From contig RFHX01000354.1 of the NCBI GenBank assembly GCA_003695725.1, positions 1 through 14,210 on the forward strand: DNA of 14,210 nt, in the 5' to 3' direction. A program made the position numbers and the translations under genes. This document shows positions 1-7,455 of this stretch, piece by piece. The notes below the pieces were generated by a model. It searched no databases. It saw nothing but the letters and a program-made list of their open reading frames with translations, and was not told the DNA's origin. The stretch comes from Candidatus Schekmanbacteria bacterium. GTDB taxonomy: Bacteria > Schekmanbacteria > GWA2-38-11 > J061. Every line of letters starts with the position of its first letter. The stretch's first letter is position 1.

Positions 1-679
1 GATACAAACCCTTAAAAGGTAGCAAGAGATATTGTCTCCCAACTCCATACTGATGGGCAATTTTATCAGCATAAAGACCGGCGCAGTTAACAAGATATTT
101 AAATGAAATTTCACCTGATGATGTCCTTACTCTTCTTTTGCCTATTCTTTTCAAATACTTTACACCAAGATTCACTTCAAAACCTTCTTTTCTCTTTATT
201 CTATTTGCAATATCTATCAAAATCTCTTTAGGATTTATAGAAGAAGTAGAAGGAGAAAAGAGTGCTTTACGAAATGTCCTTGCATTTGGTTCGATTTCAG
301 ACAATTCTCTTTCATCAATAACTTTTAAAGTTACGCCATTCTTATCCCCTCTCCTTTTAAGCTCATCAATCAGTTCAATTTCTTTTTCATTTTTTGCAAC
401 TACAACCTTACCACAGCGCAAAATAGACAATCCATTGCTAAGACAATAGTTTGTAAGAAGACGATTCCCTTCTGCTGTAAATTTTGCCTTCAAGCTGTCT
501 GCAGAATAGTAGAATCCCGCATGTATGACACCAGTGTTTCGTCCGCTTGCATGAAAGGCAAGCTCATTCTCCTTGTCTATGATTATTACTTTAAGAGAAT
601 CAAAATGTTCAGAAATTTCCTTGGCAATTGATAGACCTGTAATGCCAGCACCCACAATCAATATGTCGCATTCATTCAT
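1..679 (-). CDS. lhgO: L-2-hydroxyglutarate oxidase-like FAD-dependent oxidoreductase (C-terminus cut off by window edge)
   Basis: An open frame runs from an ATG at 679 to base 1 with no stop, giving about 226 N-terminal residues of a family usually near 400. The N-terminus reads MNECDILIVGAGITGL, a Rossmann FAD-binding loop (GxGxxG) of the DAO/GlpD-like superfamily. Around residues 44-56 comes SGRNTGVIHAGFYY, closely matching the SGxNSGVIHxGxYY signature of LhgO/L2HGDH enzymes. NCAGLYAD near the break matches the second conserved FAD-contact segment. The family oxidises L-2-hydroxyglutarate to 2-oxoglutarate and passes electrons to quinone at the inner face of the membrane. Other DAO-type oxidoreductases share the fold, so the substrate is an inference. 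Two further ATGs just downstream of 679 are out of frame. The Shine-Dalgarno sequence is weak. Nothing links it functionally to the sugar genes next door. Confidence 0.78.
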   Translation of the reverse strand, partial: MNECDILIVGAGITGLSIAKEISEHFDSLKVIIIDKENELAFHASGRNTGVIHAGFYYSADSLKAKFTAEGNRLLTNYCLSNGLSILRCGKVVVAKNEKEIELIDELKRRGDKNGVTLKVIDERELSEIEPNARTFRKALFSPSTSSINPKEILIDIANRIKRKEGFEVNLGVKYLKRIGKRRVRTSSGEISFKYLVNCAGLYADKIAHQYGVGRQYLLLPFKGLY

Positions 680-784
680 TTAACTTAATCCAAAAACAAC
701 GCTATAATTCTACTATGAAAGAAAATGAGCAAAAAATACTTTTTTCTTATATTTTTTATCCTGAAAAAATAAAACAAAAGATGG

Positions 785-1423
785 CTATTTGTACGGAGAG
801 TCAATCAAATTATAAGGACATCGAAATTCATCAATAGCTTTTATAATCTTTGCAGGATTTCCTGCCACCACCTTTCCAGCAGGCACATCTTTTACGACAA
901 CAGAGCCGGCTGCAACAAAACAATGTTCTCCCAATTCCAAATCCGGCAATATAGTCGAGTTTGCACCTATAATCGCATTTTTTTTAACAATTGCCCCTTT
1001 TAAACATTCCTTTACCTTAGGACAGAGAGGATGAAGAGCGTTGGTAAAGACAACATTAGGACCTATCCAAACACCATCTTCAAGCTCTGTATATTCAGGA
1101 ATAAAAGCCTGTGTATGAATCCTTACATTATTCCCGATTTTTACATTGTGCTCAACTACTGAAAGAGTGCCAATGCTCACATTATTTCCTATTTCATTCA
1201 TCTCTCTTATATTGACTTTATTCCCTGTTTGAAAATTATTTCCAATTTTATTTCCCGCATAAATAACTGTATGAGAACGAATTACAGCATTATCGCCTAT
1301 AATTGTTTTCAATTCCCCTTCCCTCTTTCCTCTTGGTATTGCGCCTATAACTGCATAATCTTCAACGGTACAATTCTTCCCCAGTACTACTCCTTGGTAA
1401 ATAACAGCATTTTTACTGATCAT
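785..1423 (-). CDS. left-handed beta-helix (hexapeptide repeat) N-acetyltransferase, WbpD-like
   Basis: The 212-residue product is built almost entirely of [LIV]-G-x4 hexapeptide repeats (for example IGDNAVI, IGNNVSIG, IGNNVRI, VWIGPNV), the hallmark of trimeric left-handed beta-helix acyltransferases that use acetyl-CoA. The second half (VWIGPNVVFTNALHP, then IIGANSTI, AAGSVVVKDVP and VAGNPAK) follows the pattern of WbpD/WlbB, which acetylates the 3-amino group of UDP-GlcNAc3NA in the cytoplasm. His in TNALHP (about residue 132) is a candidate catalytic base. The N-terminal half is longer than in the roughly 190-residue WbpD, so another sugar-nucleotide N-acyltransferase is possible. It lies 18 bases downstream of the Gfo/Idh gene on the same strand, surely one transcript. 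An AGGGAAAG ribosome site precedes the ATG at 1423. Family is certain; the substrate is inferred from neighbours. Confidence 0.8.
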   Translation of the reverse strand: MISKNAVIYQGVVLGKNCTVEDYAVIGAIPRGKREGELKTIIGDNAVIRSHTVIYAGNKIGNNFQTGNKVNIREMNEIGNNVSIGTLSVVEHNVKIGNNVRIHTQAFIPEYTELEDGVWIGPNVVFTNALHPLCPKVKECLKGAIVKKNAIIGANSTILPDLELGEHCFVAAGSVVVKDVPAGKVVAGNPAKIIKAIDEFRCPYNLIDSPYK

Positions 1424-1441
1424 TTTCTTTCCCTGTATTCA

Positions 1442-2473
1442 TTAAAATTTCCATTTCATCCACTGCGTTTTCTTTATCGTGCCACCTTCTCTCAATGAAC
1501 TTTCAGCAGTTTCAAGGACATTCACTACACGAATGCCATTAAGCCCATCTGTTAGCGGTTTTTCCCCTTTTTCTATACATTCTATGAAATGTTCTGTTTC
1601 AATCCGCAATGGCTCGCTATTGTCAATCTTGGGAATATATATATCTCCTGCCCGAGGTCTAATTATATAATCCTGAATGCCTCCATCAGTCGCCAGTGTT
1701 GTTTCAAATCCTTTATCATAAATTTTTATCCTTCCTTCATTATCAAGGTCATCGTAAATAATCATCTTTCTTTCACAAACGATTGTTGTTTTTCTAATCT
1801 TAGAAGGGTCAAGACAGCTTATATGAAGATGAGCAATGATGCCCGAAGGGAATTCCAAATACATAAAAACCACATCTTCCAATTTATTCCTTACAAAGGA
1901 TTTTCCTATGGCTGAAACGGCTATAGGGAATTCTTCAATCAAATACAAAAAGATGGAAATATCATGAGGTGCGAGATTCCACATTACATTGACATCATCT
2001 CTAAATACTCCCAGATTAAGTCTTGCTGAATACATATATAGCGCTTTCCCAACATCTGTTGTGTTTAAAATCTCTTTTAGCTTTCTCACTGCCGGGTTGT
2101 ACTCAAAGGTATGGCCTACCATAAGAATAAGATTCTTTTTTTCTGCAAGCTCATTGAGTTTTTCAGATTCTTCTGTTGTAAGAGAAAGAGGTTTTTCTAC
2201 AAGGATATGCTTCCCTGCTTCAAGAGCCTTTTTAGCCATTTCATAATGAGTCGAGGCTGGTGTAGCAATTGCAATAGCATCTGTCTCTGCAGATGAAAGA
2301 AGGTCGTCAAAATCATTGGTCCCTCTAATCGACGGATATTTCCTTAAAACTTTTTCAACCTTACTGTTGTCCATATCACAACAGTAATCAACTTTACAAC
2401 TGGGATTTTCATAAAAATTTCTGATGAGATTGGGCCCCCAATATCCGCACCCTACTACAGCAACTTTTATCAT
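1442..2473 (-). CDS. Gfo/Idh/MocA family NAD(P)-dependent sugar-nucleotide oxidoreductase
   Basis: The 343-residue protein starts MIKVAVVGCGYWGPNLIRNF, a Rossmann dinucleotide-binding loop with the GxGxxG spacing of the Gfo/Idh/MocA family. The family signature EKP is at residues 93-95 (the lysine is the usual catalytic/cofactor contact). GHTFEYNPAVR follows at about 120-130, and APHDISI at about 168-174 supplies the family's active-site His/Asp pair. Between an acyltransferase and a DegT aminotransferase, such a protein normally oxidises C3 of a UDP-GlcNAc-type substrate to a 3-keto intermediate for transamination (the WbpB/WlbA role). Its N-terminus does not resemble Pseudomonas WbpB closely, so the exact substrate (UDP-GlcNAcA or UDP-GlcNAc) is open. 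It is transcribed divergently from the aminotransferase at 2572; the 98-base gap must carry both promoters. The start ATG at 2473 has AAAGG four bases upstream. Confidence 0.82.
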   Translation of the reverse strand: MIKVAVVGCGYWGPNLIRNFYENPSCKVDYCCDMDNSKVEKVLRKYPSIRGTNDFDDLLSSAETDAIAIATPASTHYEMAKKALEAGKHILVEKPLSLTTEESEKLNELAEKKNLILMVGHTFEYNPAVRKLKEILNTTDVGKALYMYSARLNLGVFRDDVNVMWNLAPHDISIFLYLIEEFPIAVSAIGKSFVRNKLEDVVFMYLEFPSGIIAHLHISCLDPSKIRKTTIVCERKMIIYDDLDNEGRIKIYDKGFETTLATDGGIQDYIIRPRAGDIYIPKIDNSEPLRIETEHFIECIEKGEKPLTDGLNGIRVVNVLETAESSLREGGTIKKTQWMKWKF

Positions 2474-2494
2474 TTGCCTTTATTCTCCATTAAG

Positions 2495-2505
2495 ATTAGT
2501 CTAAT
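2495..2505. repeat. short palindrome in the divergent promoter region
   Basis: ATTAG-T-CTAAT is a perfect 5-base inverted repeat around one central base, in the 98-base gap between the divergent oxidoreductase and aminotransferase genes. A second one, AGCAA-ATTG-TTGCT, lies near 2540-2553. Either could be an operator. In such AT-rich DNA short palindromes also arise by chance, and no clear -35/-10 pair could be placed in the gap. Confidence 0.2.
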
Positions 2506-2571
2506 ATTTCTATTATGTTATCTGAAAAAAATAGTAGAAGCAAATTGTTGCTCAATTTAAATTATTAAAAT

Positions 2572-3705
2572 ATGAAAGTCCCTTTTACTGATCTTAATGC
2601 GCAGTATCAGTCAATTAAGAATAAAATAGAAAAAGCAATTTCTGCCGTAATAGAAAATAGTTCCTTTATAATGGGTGAAGAAGTAGAACAATTCGAGAAA
2701 GAATTCGCCCATTTCTGTGAAACAAAATATGCCGTTGGAGTAGGAAGCGGCACTGATGCGCTTTATCTTGCCTTGAAATCTTGTGGAATCGAAGAAGGGA
2801 AAAAGGTAATAACAGTACCGAATACTTTCATTGCCACAACCGAAGCAATAACACTTGCAGGAGGTAAAATCCTGTTTACTGATATCGATGAGAAAAGCTT
2901 TAATATTGACCCCCAAAAACTTGAAGATGTATTGAAGAAAGAAAAGAAAAAACATTCTGCAAGCAATCCATTTCCATCAGCCCTTATTGTCGTCCATCTT
3001 TACGGCACTCCTGCCGAGATGAATTCAATTTGCAGATTAGCAGACAAATATGAACTAAAAGTCATCGAAGATGCCGCACAAGCTCATGGAGCAAAATACA
3101 AAGGGAAAACAGCAGGAAGCATTTGTGATGCAGGGGCATTTAGTTTCTTTCCAGGAAAGAATTTAGGCGCTTATGGAGACGGCGGCGCCGTTACAACGAA
3201 TAATCCGCAAATTGCAGAATATATAAAAATGGCTCGAAACCATGGGAGAAAGGAAAAATATATACATCAATTTGAAGGCATAAATTCGCGTTTAGATACA
3301 ATTCAGGCCGCAGTCCTTAGAGTAAAATTGTCATTTCTAAAAGATTGGAACGAAAGAAGGAGAGAAATTGCCAAAAAATATCTTGCAAATCTAAAAGACA
3401 TTGAAGAGTTGACTCTTCCTGAAGTTTATAAAGATATCGATTCAGTATATCATCTCTTCGTTCTAAGACATAGAAAAAGAGATAAACTTCGTGAGTATTT
3501 GGCAAAAAAAGGAATTACCACAGGAATACATTATCCCATTCCACTTCACCTTCAACCTGCATATAAACATCTCGGATACAAAAAAGGAGATTTCCCTGTG
3601 ACTGAAAAAATTGCTGAGGAAATACTAAGTTTGCCTGTATACCCGGAAATGACAGATGAAATGATAAATTATGTATCCGATACAATTCACAAATTTTTCA
3701 AATGA
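2572..3705 (+). CDS. DegT/DnrJ/EryC1/StrS family PLP-dependent sugar-nucleotide aminotransferase, WbpE-like (copy 1)
   Basis: The 377-residue product shows the whole DegT pattern. PFTDLNAQY at the N-terminus and [10 protein letters not shown] (about 55-64) bind the PLP phosphate. [11 protein letters not shown] (about 164-174) carries the Asp that contacts the pyridine nitrogen. [15 protein letters not shown] (about 191-205) carries Lys196, expected to form the Schiff base. The C-terminus has [14 protein letters not shown] and [10 protein letters not shown], also canonical. These enzymes transfer an amino group from glutamate to a keto-sugar nucleotide in the cytoplasm. Beside a Gfo/Idh oxidoreductase and a hexapeptide acyltransferase, the likely substrate is a UDP-3-keto-GlcNAc(A). 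It is the only clear plus-strand gene in the window. No good Shine-Dalgarno is visible (AT-only sequence before the ATG), so it may be poorly translated or leaderless. It converges on the epimerase gene with 26 bases between stops. Confidence 0.88.
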   Translation: MKVPFTDLNAQYQSIKNKIEKAISAVIENSSFIMGEEVEQFEKEFAHFCETKYAVGVGSGTDALYLALKSCGIEEGKKVITVPNTFIATTEAITLAGGKILFTDIDEKSFNIDPQKLEDVLKKEKKKHSASNPFPSALIVVHLYGTPAEMNSICRLADKYELKVIEDAAQAHGAKYKGKTAGSICDAGAFSFFPGKNLGAYGDGGAVTTNNPQIAEYIKMARNHGRKEKYIHQFEGINSRLDTIQAAVLRVKLSFLKDWNERRREIAKKYLANLKDIEELTLPEVYKDIDSVYHLFVLRHRKRDKLREYLAKKGITTGIHYPIPLHLQPAYKHLGYKKGDFPVTEKIAEEILSLPVYPEMTDEMINYVSDTIHKFFK

Positions 3706-3731
3706 ACTATTTGATCGATGTAATGACTCAG

Positions 3732-4838
3732 TTATAATTTTTCCATAACAGAAACAATTCTTTGCGACGCCTTACCGTCACCGTATGGATTATGAGCACG
3801 AGCCATTTTAAGATAATATTTTTTATTGTTGATCAGTTTGTTTGCCTCATCTTCTATCTTTCTTCTATCTGTGCCTACAAGTTTCACCGTCCCGGCTTTG
3901 AGCGCTTCAGGCCTTTCTGTTTTGTTTCGCATAACCAAAACAGGTTTGCCTATGCTTGGCGCCTCTTCCTGTATACCACCTGAATCAGTAATTATAAAAT
4001 AGCTTTTGGACATAAGATAGACAAAGGGGAAATAATCGAGCGGTTCAATAAGCTTAATATTATCGATATTTCCAAGTATTCTTTTGACAGGCTTTTGGAC
4101 ATTTGGATTGAGATGCACTGGATAAACGATTTCTATATCTTTATTATTCGAAAGAGACTTCAATGCGGTGCAGATGTTTTCAAAACCTTTTCCAAAATTT
4201 TCTCTTCTATGTCCTGTGACAAGTATTACCTTTTTATTAAAATCAATAATTTTCAATTTGCTTGGTATCCTTTTCTTCTTTTCAACCTTACCAATCGTAT
4301 AAAGAAGTGCGTCGATAACAGTATTTCCTGTTACATATATCTTTTTTCTCGATATACCTTCTCTGATAAGATTTTGCTTGGATTCTTTTGTCGGAGCAAA
4401 ATGTATTGATGCAATTGAAGATGTAAGACGCCTGTTTATCTCTTCAGGAAAGGGCTGATAAATATCATTAGTGCGCAGGCCCGCCTCAATATGTGCAACC
4501 GGAATTCTTTGATAAAAAGCAGCAAGCGCCGCAGTAAAGGTTGTCGTCGTATCGCCTTGTACAAAGACAAAATCGGGCTTCTCTTTTCTTAAAACAGGTT
4601 CTATCGAGGAAATTAGACGGCTTGTTATCTCCTCCAAACTTTGGTTTTGTCTCATCAAGTTCAAGTCATAATGAGGCTTAATTTTGAACAGAGATATGAC
4701 TTGGTCAAGCATCTCTCTATGCTGTGCAGTAACACAAACTCTAACCTTATACTTTTTACACTCCCGGAGTTTCAAAATGACAGGAGCAAGCTTGATAGCT
4801 TCAGGTCTGGTACCAAAAAGAAAGAGTATTTTTTTCAT
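3732..4838 (-). CDS. wecB: UDP-N-acetylglucosamine 2-epimerase, non-hydrolysing (WecB type)
   Basis: The 368-residue length is typical. The start reads LFGTRPEAIKLAPVI, the WecB/MnaA signature; WbpI-type epimerases instead begin with a GARPQFIK-like motif, so this favours UDP-GlcNAc as substrate. Expected active-site residues are present: Asp96 in VQGDTTT, Glu118 in HIEAGLRT, Glu132 in PFPEEINRR, and His210 in VTGHRREN. DSGGIQEEAPSIGKPVLVMR is the conserved nucleotide-binding segment near the C-terminus. The enzyme interconverts UDP-GlcNAc and UDP-ManNAc in the cytoplasm, feeding ManNAc-containing surface glycans. It is the last gene of a minus-strand operon, 21 bases after hldE. The ATG at 4838 has no strong ribosome site, so translation may depend on coupling to hldE. 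A stem of six base pairs near 3698-3714 lacks a T-run and is not called as a terminator. Confidence 0.9.
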   Translation of the reverse strand: MKKILFLFGTRPEAIKLAPVILKLRECKKYKVRVCVTAQHREMLDQVISLFKIKPHYDLNLMRQNQSLEEITSRLISSIEPVLRKEKPDFVFVQGDTTTTFTAALAAFYQRIPVAHIEAGLRTNDIYQPFPEEINRRLTSSIASIHFAPTKESKQNLIREGISRKKIYVTGNTVIDALLYTIGKVEKKKRIPSKLKIIDFNKKVILVTGHRRENFGKGFENICTALKSLSNNKDIEIVYPVHLNPNVQKPVKRILGNIDNIKLIEPLDYFPFVYLMSKSYFIITDSGGIQEEAPSIGKPVLVMRNKTERPEALKAGTVKLVGTDRRKIEDEANKLINNKKYYLKMARAHNPYGDGKASQRIVSVMEKL

Positions 4839-4859
4839 ATCGAATTATTTAAAGATACA

Positions 4860-6332
4860 TTATGAGGCATTATTGCCATATTGAGACAATATCTTCTTTA
4901 TTATATTGGTTGTTGATAGGCCTTTGACAACTTTGACAAGTTCCACTCTACCTCCGTTTTTCTCTACAAATTCAGCACCCACAACTTCATTCTTACTGTA
5001 ATCACCACCTTTCACAAGGACATCAGGTTTTATCTTCTTTATAATATTCATCGGCGTATCATCGTCAAAAAAGGTCACATAATCAACACAGGAAAGCGCC
5101 GAAAGGATTTTCGCCCTTTCCCCTTCACTGATAAGCGGCCTGTTTTCTCCTTTGATTCTCTTTATTGAAGAATCAGTGTTTATAGCAACTATAAGGATAT
5201 CACCAAAGGCTTTAGCTTTTTGTAAAAGATATATATGTCCCATATGAAGGATATCAAAACAACCATTTGTAAAAACAATCTTTTTACCTTTCCTTCTCAG
5301 TTTTGATATTATTCCTTCAATCTCATCGACATCTATAATTCTTTCCTCTCCATAATCACCATCAATTCGGGAAAGAATTTCATTCTTTGTTGCAACTGAA
5401 GTTCCAACTTTTTCAACTACAATGCCGCCTGCTATATTAGAAATCATAGCAGAATCTTCCGGAGGGAGTCCTGAAAACAATGAATAAGCAAAAGCCGCAA
5501 CAACCGTATCGCCTGCACCGGAAACATCAAAAACCTCAAGTGCACAAGATTTAAAGTTGAATTTCTTATTTCCCTTCAACAAAAGAGTCATCCCATCACT
5601 TCCTCTTGTAACGAGTACGGCTTCGCTTCGAAGCTTTCTCTGTAATTTTGAAAGTGCATCAGTTATATTTTTTTCAGAATCACATCTGATATTTGTTGCT
5701 TCCTCAAGCTCTTTTAGGTTTGGAGTGACAACATAACATCCCCTATACTTCGAATAATCTTTCCCTTTCGGGTCAACAATCACTCTTTTACCGCAAGCAC
5801 TGGCAAACTTTATAATCTTCTGAATAGTTTCTTCATCTACTGTGCCTTTATTATAATCAGAAATGATCAGACCATCTGAATTTTCAATCTCCTTTTTCAC
5901 GAGCAAGAACATTTTCTGTCTGTGAAATGCATTTATATTTTCTTCCGGCTCGTCATCGATTCGTACGACTTGCTGATTGTGGGCTATTATCCGTGTCTTA
6001 GTAATCGTCTTGATATCCTTTGATGATATCAAAGGTGAACATTTAGCTCCCTTCTTTCTCAATAGTGAAAGAAGTTTACTTCCATTTGAGTCTTTTCCAA
6101 TGATTCCTGCAACTGTTACCTTTGCACCCAATGAGGCAAGATTATTCACCACATTTGCCGCACCGCCCGGTGCATTTTCTTTTTTCTTGATTTTAACGAC
6201 TTGGACCGGGGCTTCAGGTGATATTCTATCAACTGTACCCCAAATATACTCATCAAGCATCAAATCGCCTATTACCAAAATTCTTGGTTTTCTACGGGCA
6301 AAAAATTTTTCTTTTATTAACTGAATATTCAA
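4860..6332 (-). CDS. hldE: bifunctional heptose 7-phosphate kinase / heptose 1-phosphate adenylyltransferase
   Basis: The 490-residue protein has two domains. Residues about 15-325 form a ribokinase/PfkB-type kinase: IGDLMLDEYIWG (21-32), NAPGGAANVVNNLASLG (53-69), and the catalytic GAGDT (272-276). Residues about 348-485 form a cytidylyltransferase-fold domain: FTNGCFDILHMGH, with the HxGH nucleotide-binding motif at 363-366, then KGENRPLISEGERAKIL and a GLSTT motif near the end. Together they phosphorylate D-glycero-D-manno-heptose 7-phosphate at O1 and adenylylate the 1-phosphate, two steps toward the ADP-heptose used in LPS core synthesis. The start is a TTG at 6332 (AAGGAA upstream); the next in-frame Met lies inside the first kinase motif, so it cannot be the start. 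It sits 54 bases after the DHS-like gene. gmhA, gmhB and hldD are not in the window. Confidence 0.93.
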   Translation of the reverse strand: MNIQLIKEKFFARRKPRILVIGDLMLDEYIWGTVDRISPEAPVQVVKIKKKENAPGGAANVVNNLASLGAKVTVAGIIGKDSNGSKLLSLLRKKGAKCSPLISSKDIKTITKTRIIAHNQQVVRIDDEPEENINAFHRQKMFLLVKKEIENSDGLIISDYNKGTVDEETIQKIIKFASACGKRVIVDPKGKDYSKYRGCYVVTPNLKELEEATNIRCDSEKNITDALSKLQRKLRSEAVLVTRGSDGMTLLLKGNKKFNFKSCALEVFDVSGAGDTVVAAFAYSLFSGLPPEDSAMISNIAGGIVVEKVGTSVATKNEILSRIDGDYGEERIIDVDEIEGIISKLRRKGKKIVFTNGCFDILHMGHIYLLQKAKAFGDILIVAINTDSSIKRIKGENRPLISEGERAKILSALSCVDYVTFFDDDTPMNIIKKIKPDVLVKGGDYSKNEVVGAEFVEKNGGRVELVKVVKGLSTTNIIKKILSQYGNNAS

Positions 6333-6386
6333 AACATTTATTCCTTATGATGATAAAAAGAGAAATTTCATTTCTTTCAATTAATT

Positions 6387-7325
6387 TTAAATTTTAAAAC
6401 CCAATTTTTCTCTCAAAGCAAAATAAAGCAGTGGAAAAAGTATCTCATACTGCGAAATTAGATTAATCCCCTCTCCACCTCGTGCAGTGGGCCTTTTTAT
6501 TACATTCGTCAAGGGCCTATAATGAGGAAGCATATCGATATTGACAGCAAGAAATTTATCAACTTTATAGCCCTTATTTCTGCAAAGTGTAATTGCTTTT
6601 AAGAAAACTTCAGGCAAAACGACGGCAGAACCCATATTAATCCAAACTCCGCCTTCAAGTTGCGAAACTCTTTCAGCAAGAATCCTAAAATCTTTTAAGC
6701 TTGCTTCTCCAATATCGGCTCCCTTAGCAAGAGGATCCATATGGACTATATCAGTGCCAATAGCTACATGGACTGTAGCAGGCACACCTGCCTTTAATGA
6801 TTCAGCTAATATGCTCATTTTACTATATTTATTTTTGGAGGAAACAATTAGTTCTCCAAGAGCTTCACCAAACCCCTTTTTTTCTTTTGCAGCTTTTTCT
6901 GAAGCATGTCTTAAAGCGTCTGAAGTCTCTTTTGCCATTCCAAATTCTCCCTCTTCCAACCCTTCTGCCACATCTTCCGATGTTGCGCCTATCAATGATA
7001 TTTCATAGTCATGTACTGCACCTGCGCCATTCATTGCCACACCAGCGATAACTCCATTTTTTATAAGGGATATCACATAGGGAGAAAGTCCACATTTTAT
7101 GACATGAGCGCCCATTGCAAAGTAAACGGGGTTTCCCCTCTTTACACTCTTTGATATTTGGTCAACCACCTTTTTGAAACTTCGAGCCCCTAAAATATCC
7201 GGAAAAGAATCTAAAAGAGAAGAAATTTTGTTTTCTTTTTTGATTTGGGCAAAATTTTTCAAAGAAACAAGATTCTTTCTTCTTTTGATAGAACTTTTTT
7301 TGACAGGTCTTTCTTCAAATTTCAT
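6387..7325 (-). CDS. deoxyhypusine-synthase-like protein of unknown function
   Basis: This 312-residue protein has a basic, low-complexity N-terminus (about 1-35) and then a Rossmann-like domain. Residues 65-113 (VYFAMGAHVIKCGL..., IAGVAMNGAGAVHDYEI) line up by eye with the NAD-binding part of eukaryotic/archaeal deoxyhypusine synthase, where a glycine-rich segment is followed by TTAGGVEEDL. ATSEDVAEGL, VAIGTDIVHMDP, MGSAVVLPE and HYRPLTNVIKRPT are further conserved-looking blocks. The SWGK-type segment that carries the catalytic lysine in true deoxyhypusine synthases is not seen; the matching region reads RGGEGINLIS. Bacteria have no eIF5A, so a different substrate is expected. It is the first gene of an operon with hldE and wecB, which suggests a link to surface polysaccharide synthesis, but no activity can be assigned. 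The upstream promoter is at 7368-7395. Fold assignment is moderate; function is unknown. Confidence 0.6.
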   Translation of the reverse strand: MKFEERPVKKSSIKRRKNLVSLKNFAQIKKENKISSLLDSFPDILGARSFKKVVDQISKSVKRGNPVYFAMGAHVIKCGLSPYVISLIKNGVIAGVAMNGAGAVHDYEISLIGATSEDVAEGLEEGEFGMAKETSDALRHASEKAAKEKKGFGEALGELIVSSKNKYSKMSILAESLKAGVPATVHVAIGTDIVHMDPLAKGADIGEASLKDFRILAERVSQLEGGVWINMGSAVVLPEVFLKAITLCRNKGYKVDKFLAVNIDMLPHYRPLTNVIKRPTARGGEGINLISQYEILFPLLYFALREKLGFKI

Positions 7326-7367
7326 TTCTCAATTACACCAGATTCATTTTTTTTATTTTTAAAAGCT

Positions 7368-7395
7368 ATTATAATAGTGGAAAGTCCCTAAACAA
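7368..7395 (-). promoter_or_regulatory. sigma-70-type promoter for the DHS-like/hldE/wecB operon
   Basis: On the minus strand a perfect -10 TATAAT (7368-7373) lies 16 bases downstream of TTGTTT (7390-7395), a weak -35 (only TTG matches). It is about 43 bases before the ATG at 7325. The -10 is inside a perfect 12-base palindrome CTATTATAATAG (7366-7377), which could be incidental or an operator overlapping the -10. Confidence 0.4.
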
Positions 7396-7455
7396 AATAA
7401 ATTTTTGAAAATTATTCTTTATTAGGTGCTTTACAGGAAACAAGCAAAACTTCAA

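Noticed and set aside
138-449. 103-codon plus-strand open frame
   Set aside because: It lies antisense to the FAD oxidoreductase, whose conserved motifs fix the minus strand as coding; no ribosome site or family features.
715-838. Plus-strand frame of about 40 codons from an ATG at 715
   Set aside because: It has no ribosome site and overlaps the end of the acyltransferase gene antisense; the composition is simply AT-rich.
3698-3714. TCAAAT/ATTTGA hairpin between the convergent genes as a bidirectional terminator
   Set aside because: The stem has six pairs with one G-C pair, overlaps the stop codon and lacks a T-run on either side.
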